Positions 33,481-64,000 of a stretch of 64,000 nt of DNA are shown here, one piece after another. Under the pieces are notes generated by a model that was not told the origin of the DNA, did not search any database, and worked only from the letters and a program-made list of their open reading frames with translations. The position numbers and the translations under genes were made by a program. Where the stretch lies: positions 14,685,656-14,749,655 of the forward strand of contig NC_083590.1 in assembly GCF_027579695.1 (NCBI RefSeq). Direction: 5' to 3'. This stretch comes from Neoarius graeffei. Its lineage: Eukaryota; Chordata; Actinopteri; Siluriformes; Ariidae. Within the stretch, counting starts at the first letter, position 1; every line of letters starts with the position of its first letter.

Positions 33481-34497
33481 AAGCAGTGAACACACACACA
33501 CAGAGCAGTGGGCAGCTATGCTACAGCCGCCCAGTTGGGGGTTAGGGGCCTTGCTCAAGTGCACTTCAGCCAAACCTCAGCCCAAGGCCGCCCCATTTTA
33601 ACCTAACCACATGCACTGTTGCCTGATTGGGTGGTTTTGAATTCTACTTTGTGGGCAAAAAATGGCTTGGGCTGGTTAACAAAAATTGGGCGGGTTTGAC
33701 ATTAGTTCGGCGGGTTTTTATTTGATGTTTATAAATATTTCGCACCAACGTTCTGTGTGAGATTGCAGCCAGAGACACTTATATAGCCTTAGAAGGACTT
33801 TGATGCAGCACATTCTATGTACTATCTACGTCCACTAGTCTACATCCAATCCAATCCATATTAAACACTTCTGTGACCCAATCAGAGATCGTGGGCATCA
33901 CATGACACAGAGTGCAGTTAGTGAACGATGGCTAGTCAAGATGCCAAAGTGGGCAAAATACAAAAAAAAAATAAAAGTACAGAAAGGAGTGGGAAAACGA
34001 CCCAGATTTAAAGTTATGGATAGTTTCATCGAATGACGGAGAGAAGGCACACTGCAAAGTTTGCAACACCAACATAAGAGCTCACCTCAAGGACTTGAAA
34101 GACGTAGCCTAGTATCAGACAGCAGATTTTTCACCTCCAGCACTGATGGTCTCATGTTTGCATTGTTGTTCGATTTACAAATAGTATACTGGTCTTTAGC
34201 TGCATATTTTTACTTTACAAGATAGGCATCAAGTATATTTTACATTTCGGGTGGTTTTAAGTGCCTTTTGGCAGGTTTTGAACATATTTTGGGCTGGAAA
34301 ACGTCAGCAGTATCTGGCAACACTGACCACATGTCTTTGGACTGTGGGGGAAACCAGAGCACCCAGAGGAAACCCACACAGACATGGGGAGAATATGCAA
34401 ACTCTACACAGAAAGGCCCCCGTCTGCCGCTGGCCTCGAACCCAGAACCTTCTTGCTGTGAGGTGACAGCGCTAACCACTACACCACTGTGCCGCCT
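33478..34497 (-). repeat. SINE (second subfamily) split by a hAT element
   Basis: The tail half is at 33478-33613 (TCTGAAGCAGTGAACAC, AGCAGTGGGCAGC) and the head half at 34326-34497, separated by the hAT element. Without the insert the SINE is contiguous. Confidence 0.85.
33614..34325. mobile_element. hAT remnant with BED-finger fragment and perfect 8-bp target duplication
   Basis: Inverted ends CACTGTTGCC / GGCAACACTG with ACCACATG duplicated at 33606-33613 and 34326-34333. On the plus strand near 33930-34110, frame-shifted codons read GEKAHCKVCNTNIRAHLKDL, a BED-type zinc-finger pattern. The rest of the hAT transposase is missing. Confidence 0.8.
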
Positions 34498-35058
34498 AAG
34501 AAAAATATAAATAAAAGTAAATTCAAGGTTATAGCCATAGTAGTTTCAGTAGTTGTTCCCCCCCCCCAAGGAAGTTCCCTAAAAACCTTCTAGTCCATAG
34601 CAGTTGAACAATTATTTTGTTGTAGCTGTGCAAAGATTTTTTTGACATTATGGTGTCATGTTTCTGATTTATGGTCTGTGGCACCAAACGGTGTAAATAA
34701 ATACTACTACTATGATATTACTATTACTAATGCTACTCCTACTAGGAGGAGTGTTGAAAGGTCTGATTTAGAACTAGAACTTCCTGTTGTAAGCAGCTGG
34801 TACCATAAAAATGAAATAATGTTGTGATGTGTATGTGTGCCATCATTGACCATACATCACAATGTGAGTTTAAGCCACATTTCATGATGTACTTTGGAAT
34901 TATGCCATACTTCCTGATTGCATATTTAAATAGTATTGGCTGGCTTTGAGTGGTATATCAGATATATTCCATTCAGCTAGCAAGTCGAAGACGAGTTCAA
35001 TATCATGCTAGCTGAATGGAATATATCTGTTATACCATGGAAAAAGCCAGCCAGTATT
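34498..35058 (-). repeat. Inverted partner of the MITE block at 1121-1660
   Basis: Near-complete reverse complement of 1121-1660, including the palindromic core (34940-35045) and the short TAC/TAG repeats. The copy is 33 kb away. Confidence 0.85.
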
Positions 35059-35412
35059 CCATCCATCCATTATCTTTAGGCACTTATCCTGTCCTACAGG
35101 GTCACAGGCAAGCTGGATCCTATGGGTGAGAGGCAGGGTTCACCCTGGACAAGTTGCCAGGTCATCACAGGGCTGACACACAGAGACAAACAACCATTCA
35201 CGCTTACATTCACACCTACGGTCAATTTAGAGACACCAATTATCCTAACCTGCATGTCTTTGGACTGTAGGGGAAACGGGAGCACCTGGAGGAAACCCAC
35301 ACAGGCACAGGGAGAACATGCAAACTCCACACAGAAAGGCCCTCATTGGCCGCTCGAACCCAGGACCTTCTTGCTGTGAGGGGACAGCGCTAACCACTAC
35401 ACCACTGTATCA
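35050..35412 (-). repeat. DANA/Mermaid-like SINE
   Basis: Minus-strand copy from CCATCCATCCATTATC to the head near 35400, with several short deletions. It abuts the MITE block on its right. Confidence 0.8.
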
Positions 35413-35544
35413 CCCCCAGCCAATATTATTATTTTTATTATACTCTTCATATCAGTCTCACCAAAACCACCTGCCTAATATTGTGTCCCTGTTGTGTCCT
35501 GAGCTCATCGAGGCCTGGACCCCACAAGACCTCTACAGGTGTGC

Positions 35545-35579
<35 letters not shown>

Positions 35580-36893
35580 ATCATGGCTTGAAACCCCCAG
35601 TTTTCTCACTTCTCTATCAGGAGTTTGAACACTACTAATTGACATTTTGAAATGTTTGGACACATTTTTATGTCCTTTTCCTGATTTAAAGGAAAGTTCA
35701 ACAACCTTTCCTTGCAGGTCTTTTAGCAGTTCTTTTGCTTTCCCCGTGGCTCAGTATCCAGGAAATGTACAGAGAGGGGGAGGGGAGGGGGTTGTGGTAT
35801 CTCTCAAAAACCAAAAACTTGTTAACTGTTTATACACAGACACTAATCCCATAATCGCAATGAATCAGACAAATCACAAGTGCAGAAACTTACCCTTAAT
35901 GGCTGTTTAAACCTGTGTGTGTGTATATATTATATAAAGCCAAACACTCAAGGGTGCATAAACTTTTGATCAGTGCCATGTGGGTGATTTCAGTTCTCAT
36001 TATGATTTAAAAAGGGCACACCCAAGAGTATTTGTAAATAAAATAAACGTTTTCTTGTAAGATCAGGATATGTAAATAAAGAGCGCGACTGCATACAGGC
36101 ACAGTCAGAAGTTTACAGTATTAGGCTTTCGAGGATCTTCGACATCTTTGTTCTTTTTCTGTGGTGGAAATGGTTCAGAGGGAAAATATTAAAAAATGAA
36201 AGACAACATTAAATCACTTGAATTTTTTTTTATTACTGCACTTCAGCCTCTTTTTTGCATTGCTTCACAACATTGCCTGAGGGAAATGAAATTTAAAAAA
36301 ACCATGTAAACTACAAATAAATAAACTTAAAAAAAAGCATTCCATTCTTGCATAAAATGTTTAAAGGAAAAATCCATTAAATCTGTGGAAAGGATCGGAG
36401 TATGAACATGCTACTCGATTACAGCAAACAACAACAAAACGATCATAAAACCCGACATGTAAACAAACGAAAACTGGTATTGCAGGGGTCCAAGCACTTT
36501 GGCCAGCAGGTGGCGATGTCCTGAAAGTCGGTATTAGGTGGAAACGTTTCTAGAAGCATGAGATGTGCCAATTCTTCCCACACAAACTTAGCGAACAACT
36601 CAGAAACAACCTGTGGCCATTTTCGGAAAAAAAATTTGATGTAAAAACACATTTTCAAGGATCTGCTCGGCTCATCAACATCCGACACTTTTTATATCAC
36701 TGTACAGTGCAGATTAGTCGAGGAGCTAAAATTACAGCTCCTAAAACACGCAGAGCCTCGTCAGCTGGTCACTTCTGCTTGGACCCCTTTAAATATCGGA
36801 GATAAATAAAGTGCATTCTTTACAGTGGTATTTATTCCATAACGACAAAGTGGAAAACAATGAACGCCAACATGAATCTAGACACTCAAACAG

Positions 36894-36934
<41 letters not shown>

Positions 36935-38157
36935 CATCTACGACAGGAGTTCATCAAACACACCATCACAGAGCAGAGCACAACACAGTACCTTAGGAAG
37001 TCTGCTGAAACTAAATGAAATGTGAGCATGTGTCGAAGTGGTTCATGTGATATACTGTGAGTGAATTTGTTCGATATTATCATTGTATACATTTTAACCT
37101 TTTAAAAATTGTGTTTCACTTAGGCAGATCGTTGATACAAATCTGAAGCATTTTGTGTCTTGTGTCTGTCAGAGAAAGAAATCTCACCATTCTCTTCAGT
37201 AACCATTTCGGGAAGTTTAAAAAAAACCTTTCTGCTCAGATCAGAAATAATGTTATACAGTTTATTTCCCAAATCTAATAACCCGTGTAACTAGCCGTCA
37301 TGGTAAAAGATATGACAAATGATTGTGATCGGAAAATGTAAAATCGCTGCTACGCTTAAGATTTTGAAATAGACGGAAAAAAAAGAAATGCCACATTATC
37401 AGCTTTCGATCATCCTTTATCACATCGTTTTTATCTACAGTACAACTCGGACAAATTTTTGTGAGATCTTGTCCTTTATTTATTTTGCAAGTCTAAACTA
37501 TGCCGAGGTTTATCCTCAACTGTTAAGGCTTGGATTTGAATGTGCACGGGATAAAAACATCTGCCAAAAATATCATTGTAAAATATTAAAGGGGCCATTT
37601 GTAATTTTTTCGTGCACTCTAATATTTGTGAATCTAGTCGCAAGACAAGCTGGATTTGCTGAACATAGTGCAAGTTAAAAAAAAAAAAGTTTTGGGAAAA
37701 CAGGAGTAGCTAAAGAGGACTGTTTGACCTAGGGTTGGGGCTAATTTCTGGGCCAGAAAAAAAAAAATGAACAGAAGTCTAGTGAGCTCCAGCATGGCTC
37801 AGTTTGGATGATTAAAGGATTAAAAGCTTTGTCCACTAGGGAGCAGTTTAGAGCTGAAGCACGCCTCAGGAATCCTGAAACATGCCGAAGTCACGTGGTA
37901 TTCCAAGGTAAACCGTGCAGTTGGAGGACGGTGACAAGGTTTTGATATTGATGTTGTATAATAAGGCTGATGTAAGCTTTAAACTTTACAAACTGCACTG
38001 TTAAACGTCCACAGACGTGAGAGCATGATGTAAAATGGACACACTCCAGCATCGAGTGACATGATGGAACATTCCGGAGGTCAACTAAAATGTTGGGCGA
38101 TACTCGGTGTAAACAAGCAAATCTGAACATTATTTGCCACTTACTAACTGTCGGAAA

Positions 38158-38209
<52 letters not shown>

Positions 38210-38851
38210 TATAAAATGTAGTCAAGTAAGAAACAGGAAAGAAAAAGGTGTCAAAGCAACTTGGTGAAATTAGACACAGGAGAAAGCTCTCATTGCATAT
38301 GTAGGAAGAGTTTAACCCACAAACACACACACTAACTCATGTTGAAGTTGTTCTAATATCTCTCCCCCCTCCATGTTCAGTGTTTAAAGCCCCAGAGAAC
38401 TAAAATCTGCCGTTCTAACTGAGGGAAATAATCAGCGCATGGGCTGGAGTGATAGTGTACTGGTTCCTGTGATTGAGCTGTTACTATAGAAACGATAACA
38501 TTCAAACTAGCACACTGATTAAAGACGTGCACTACTGTCAGAGTTGCCGCTGTAGGAAATAAATCAACACTTTGACCAATCAGAATTCTGAATCCAACAG
38601 CGCTGTGGTGTAAAATGAGGTTAATGCTGGTTTGGTGGCCACCGTCTGAAGTACAAACTGTGATTAATGGGGTAAATGATGTGAAGTGGGCGGGGCTAAT
38701 CTCACCAATCACAAGGCTGCTGTCAGTTTGTCCGGCCCACACTGATTACATTCCGACTATGAGTCCATACTTCAACTGTCTGTATTCAGAGCAGCCAATA
38801 ATAAAAGCAAACCCTTGAGGAGAAAGCAGACTTTACATAGAGAAAGGCTAT

Positions 38852-38857
<6 letters not shown>
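35413..38857. other. Unassigned stretch, possibly distal mast1 3' region
   Basis: No gene is supported. Simple repeats are GA (about 35549-35576), CT/CA (36895-36933) and CA (38158-38208). The minus-strand 81-residue ORF at 36443-36688 has no recognisable domain. Confidence 0.4.
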
Positions 38858-38898
<41 letters not shown>

Positions 38899-39691
38899 AA
38901 CCTTCGAGAGAGAGAGAGCTAACCTTCGAGAGAGAAAGCTAACCTTCAAGAGACAGAGACAGCTAACCTTCGAGGGAGAGAGCCTACCTTAAGAGAGAAA
39001 GAGAAAGCTAATCTGAGAGAAAAAGCCTGCCTGAGATTGAGAGAGAGAGAGAGAGAAAGACAGCTAACCTTCGAGAGAGAGACAGCTAACCTTCATGAGA
39101 GAAAGCTAAACTTCAAGAGAGAGCGCTAACCTTCAAGAGAGAGAGCACTAACCTTCGAGAGAGAGAGCACTAACCTTCGAGAGAGAGAGACAGCTAACCT
39201 TCGAGAGAGAGACAGTTAATCTTCGAGAGAGAGCTAATCTTAGAGAGAGAGCGCTAACCTTCAAGAGACAGATAAAGCTAACCTTCGAGGGAGAGAGCCT
39301 ACTTTAAGAGAGAAAGAGAAAGCTAATCTGAGAGAAAAAGCCTACCTTCGAGAGAGAGAGAGAGAGAGAGACAGCTAACCTTCATGAGAGAAAGCTAATC
39401 TTCGAGAGAGAGAGAGCACTAACCTTCGAGAGAGAGAGCGCTAACCTTCGAGAGAGAGAGCGCTAACCTTCGAGAGAGAGAGCGCTAACCTTCGAGAGAC
39501 AGAGACAGCTAACCTTTGAGGGAGAGAGCCTACCTTAAGAGAGAAAGAGAAAGCTAATCTGAGAGAAAAAGCCTACCTGAGAGAGAGAGAGAGAGAAAGA
39601 CAGCTAACCTTCGAGAGAGAGACAGCTAACCTTCATGAGACAAAGCTAAACTTCAAGAGAGAGCGCTAACCTTCGAGAGAGCGCTAACCTT

Positions 39692-39735
<44 letters not shown>

Positions 39736-40541
39736 CTAACCTTCAAGAGAGAGAGATAGTTAATCTTCGAGAGAGAGCTAATCTTAGAGAGAGAGAGCAC
39801 TAACCTTCGAGAGACAGATACAGCTAACCTTCGAGGGAGAGAGCCTACCTTAAGAGAGAAAGAGAAAGCTAATCTGAGAGAAAAAGCCTACCTTCGCGCG
39901 AGAGAGAGACAGCTAACCTTCATGAGAGACAGCTAACCTTCGAGAGAGAGCGCTAACCTTCGAGAGAGAGCGCTAACCTTCGAGAGAGAGAGAGAGAGAG
40001 CGCTAACCTTCGAGAGAGAGAGCGCTAACCTTCGAGAGAGAGACAGCACTAACCTTCGAGAGAGAGAGAGAGAGAGAGAGCGCTAACCTTTGAGAGAGAG
40101 AGCGCTAACCTTCGAGAGAGAGACAGCACTAACCTTCGAGAGAGAGACAGCACTAACCTTCAAGAGAGAGACAGCACTAACCTTCGAGAGAGAGACAGCG
40201 CTAACCTTCGAGAGAGAGACAGCGCTAACCTTCGAGAGAGAGAGACAGCGCTAACCTTCAAGAGAGAGACAGCGCTAACCTTCGAGAGAGAGAGACAGCG
40301 CTAACCTTCGAGAGAGAGAGACAGCGCTAACCTTCAAGAGAGAGACAGCACTAACCTTCAAGAGAGAGACAGCTAATCTTCAAGAGAAAGCTAATCTTAG
40401 AAAGAGAGACAGCTAACCTTCATGAGAAAGCTAACCTGAGCGAGAGAGAGACTACCTTTACGAGAGAAAGACAACTTTAGAGAGAAAAAGTCTACCTTAG
40501 ATCGAGAGAGAGCCTATATTTGAGAGAAAGAAAGCTAACCT

Positions 40542-40576
<35 letters not shown>
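38858..40576. repeat. 1.7-kb GA-rich minisatellite
   Basis: Dozens of copies of a unit made of a variable GA run plus CGCTAACCTTCGAGA or CAGCTAACCTTC. Variant blocks containing GAGCCTACCTTAAGAGAG then GAGAAAGCTAATCTGAGAG recur near 38980, 39290, 39530 and 39840, showing a higher-order period of about 235-315 bp. Units are most uniform near 40000-40370, suggesting recent local expansion. Confidence 0.9.
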
Positions 40577-40580
<4 letters not shown>

Positions 40581-41304
40581 CTCACATACTAAAAGTGTAC
40601 CTTCTGTGATCGCTCTATAATTGAGAGTGTTGGTAAATGAAAGATTGAACAATTCTTATTTTTGGGAGTCTCAACCAAGGGGCGGTCAAAGAAGCCTGAA
40701 TGAAGCTAATTAGAATATTAGGCCACACCCACTTGGACATTAGTTTGATACAACACTTATCTGTGATGTCATACAAACATTTGTAATATTTATTCCACAT
40801 TCTCTGGGACATTAAACACTTCATTTACACCTTACACACTTCTGTGTCTACTGCTGCTGTGAAGGAAACGGATTCAGCGCAAGCCGGGAAAGCTGCTGGA
40901 CCAATCACGTGTTTCCGACTGTAAGTACTGAAATAAAGCACTGCGCCCGTTCCACCGCATCAGCAAACCTCAGATTGCGTATTGTGCATCTTCAAGTATG
41001 GTGATATATATATTTATTTATTTATTTGCCATTTTGTTATAGGAGAGATGATTGACAGGTTCTGCCACCTATTCAAGTCAAGAGCATTTGATATGACATC
41101 ACTGACATGCTGTTGCTATAGAGACCGGGCAGTTATGACGATCAGATGTGTACAGTGTTCACTAGCATCAGGTCTTTGCGTAGTATTTTTTTTTTAAATA
41201 TCGTATTCTCTATTAATTTATTTTCTATTCACAATGTCTAACATGCAGCTACACATACAGCTCTTTTTATGCGATGCGCTAATCTGGTGTTACAGTTACA
41301 TTAA
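40577..41304. other. Nothing recognised
   Basis: No supported gene or repeat between the minisatellite and the MITE. Confidence 0.45.
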
Positions 41305-41650
41305 AGCTGCAGTACATAACTTTTTAAATAAATAGAGTTCAATATTCAGTACGTTTAGCAAACTATTTCACGACGTAGCTACATTTGCTAGATAGCGAAC
41401 CGTTTTCCAACTGATGTCACATGATCAAATTTGCTTACTAAGACTGGCTTAATAATCTAGCTTAAGCTCCACCCCTTATTGAACTTAACAGTAAATTAGT
41501 TTTTCTGACTCAGGTCAAAGGTCATCACGGCCTAATACCACAACCCTGGGCATTACTTCAATACTACATGAATGTAAACAGACATGTTCCTCGCTACTAC
41601 TGATGTTACAAAATGTTCTGTGAATCCTGAAAAAGTTACATACTACAGCT
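41305..41650. mobile_element. MITE with TTAA target duplication
   Basis: Inverted ends AGCTGCAGTACATAAC / TTACATACTACAGCT (imperfect) lie between TTAA tetranucleotides (41301-41304, 41651-41654), as for piggyBac- or Kolobok-type elements. It lies just downstream of the mast1 stop. Confidence 0.65.
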
Positions 41651-41709
41651 TTAAAAACCATCTATACACATATATGCATCTAATGATGACGGACTGAGAG
41701 CACCTTTTT

Positions 41710-41715
41710 TTTATT
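41710..41715 (-). terminator. Candidate mast1 polyadenylation signal
   Basis: AATAAA on the minus strand about 97 bp downstream of the mast1 stop codon. It is a motif match; a longer 3' UTR cannot be excluded. Confidence 0.3.
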
Positions 41716-41811
41716 TTGGATAAGTGTTGATTTGGTGGCTGTGGAAGTATTAGATCATCGCTTCAGTATCGCTTACTTCACGTCTCCCTCCAAACGTTAC
41801 AAACAGGAAGT

Positions 41812-63001
<21,190 letters not shown>

Positions 63002-63362
63002 TTAGCCGATAAAATTCACTTCCTGGATTGTACTTTATACTGTATAGAGTGTGTAGTATTTAGGAACACTGTTTGGTGTGAACGAAGAACATATAGCGTA
63101 TAGCAGTGTAGGAATTTAATTTCTGTACTTTTCTGCACAGGATTAGTTATTATAAATGTACAAATATCTGTAGTGACCATCAGATTATTCTACAAAGAAT
63201 ACAACACCAGTGCACAGGATCAGGATTCTCACTGATATGTTTAAGACAGACTAAGAATCTTTACGTCACTCATGACGGAGTCAGCGGGGTGAGGGATTGT
63301 AATCAGTGCAGTTTGTTTGTTTGTGTGTCTGTTAACAATGTAGCGTCTAGACGGTTGCACCG

Positions 63363-63990
63363 ATTGACTTCAAATTTTCAGGGTAGGTGGGCAATTGTCC
63401 ATCAATGACCTGATTACATTTTGGGGGGCAATCTGGTCAAGGTGAAGGTCAAGATCACCAGAAAGGTCAACCTTTCGGTCAAAATAACACTTTCCATTAT
63501 AACTCAAAAACGGTTGCCAAGAGACAGATGTTTACTATTATGAGCATATAGGAACTCCCATATGGCCTTTCATTTGGCACCATGACCTTTGACCTTGAGT
63601 GACCTTCAAAGGTCAAACTCAAGGTCACAGATTTTCAGAGGGCTGGAACTTGAAAACAGTTGATGCAAGACAGATATTTATCATTATCAACTTCTAGGAA
63701 GTGCCATATGGGCTTTCATTTGGCACCATGATCTTTGACCTTGATTGGCCATGAAAGGTCAAACTCAAGGTCATGGGTTTTCAGAGGGCTGTACCTTGAA
63801 AACAGTTGATGGTAGACAGATATTTACCATCATCAACTTATAGGCAGTACCATATGGGTTTTCATTTGGCACAATGATCTTTGACAAAAGGTCAAACTCA
63901 AGGTTACAGGTTTTCAAAGGGCTATAACTTGAAAATGGTTCATGATAGCCAGATGTTTACCATTATCAACATATAATGAATGAATGAATG
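63363..63990. repeat. Tandem repeat of about 145 bp rich in AGGTCA half-sites
   Basis: Three to four diverged units share CATATGGGCTTTCATTTGGC, ATGATCTTTGACCTTGA, AAAGGTCAAACTCAAGGTCA and TTTTCAGAGGGCTG. A perfect DR1 (TGACCTTTGACCT) is at 63583-63595. It lies in the mast1 intron and runs to the window edge, ending in AATG repeats. Confidence 0.85.
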
Positions 63991-64000
63991 AATTTATTTT

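Noticed and set aside
36443-36688. 81-residue minus-strand ORF
   Set aside because: No domain, no homologue I recognise and no splice context; AT-rich neighbourhood.
38858-40576. CRISPR-like array
   Set aside because: Repeats are GA-rich and contiguous without unique spacers, and the host is a vertebrate.

Overview
The window looks like teleost fish DNA. It contains most of two vertebrate genes, both on the minus strand with long introns and consensus splice sites. The rest is fish-type mobile DNA: many DANA/Mermaid-like tRNA-derived SINEs, Tc1-like transposons, hAT and other small inverted-repeat elements, and L2-like and RTE-like LINE fragments. The species is not readable from sequence alone; an otophysan such as a catfish is a guess.

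Gene 1 (17.4-24.5 kb, minus) is an Atg4 autophagy protease, best called atg4d. I could assemble ten coding exons with one open frame of 459 codons, holding the catalytic Cys, Asp and His and a C-terminal FVLL motif. A candidate 5' exon and promoter lie near 30.4 kb. Gene 2 (41.8 kb to beyond the right edge, minus) is mast1, a microtubule-associated Ser/Thr kinase. Fifteen coding exons run from the middle of the kinase glycine loop through the rest of the kinase domain, the PDZ domain and a 434-codon last exon. All exon phases agree. The N-terminal exons are outside the window. The human orthologues of both genes are on 19p13.2-p13.13, so this is probably a conserved neighbourhood.

Layout: 0-17 kb is repeat-rich intergenic DNA (LINE ends, SINEs, foldback elements). 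17-25 kb is atg4d. 25-35 kb is repeat-rich, including a 2-kb foldback element and a Pack-type element carrying a RecQ-like helicase fragment. 35-41.8 kb is mostly unassigned and includes a 1.7-kb GA-rich minisatellite. 41.8-64 kb is mast1, with introns packed with transposons, several nested in one another.

The most unusual content is a protein family carried by mobile DNA. At 55.8-57.8 kb, a 2,021-bp element with 13-bp inverted ends and a perfect 8-bp target duplication carries an intact SWIM-zinc-finger ORF and a convergent THAP-finger ORF. A decayed and clearly divergent copy of the same convergent pair lies at 61.2-62.1 kb, and a third fragment of the SWIM-side protein lies in another inverted-repeat element at 14.0-14.65 kb. 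At 30.88-31.91 kb an element with a 9-bp target duplication carries a helicase Walker A exon. These look like gene-carrying transposons that I cannot match to a named family.
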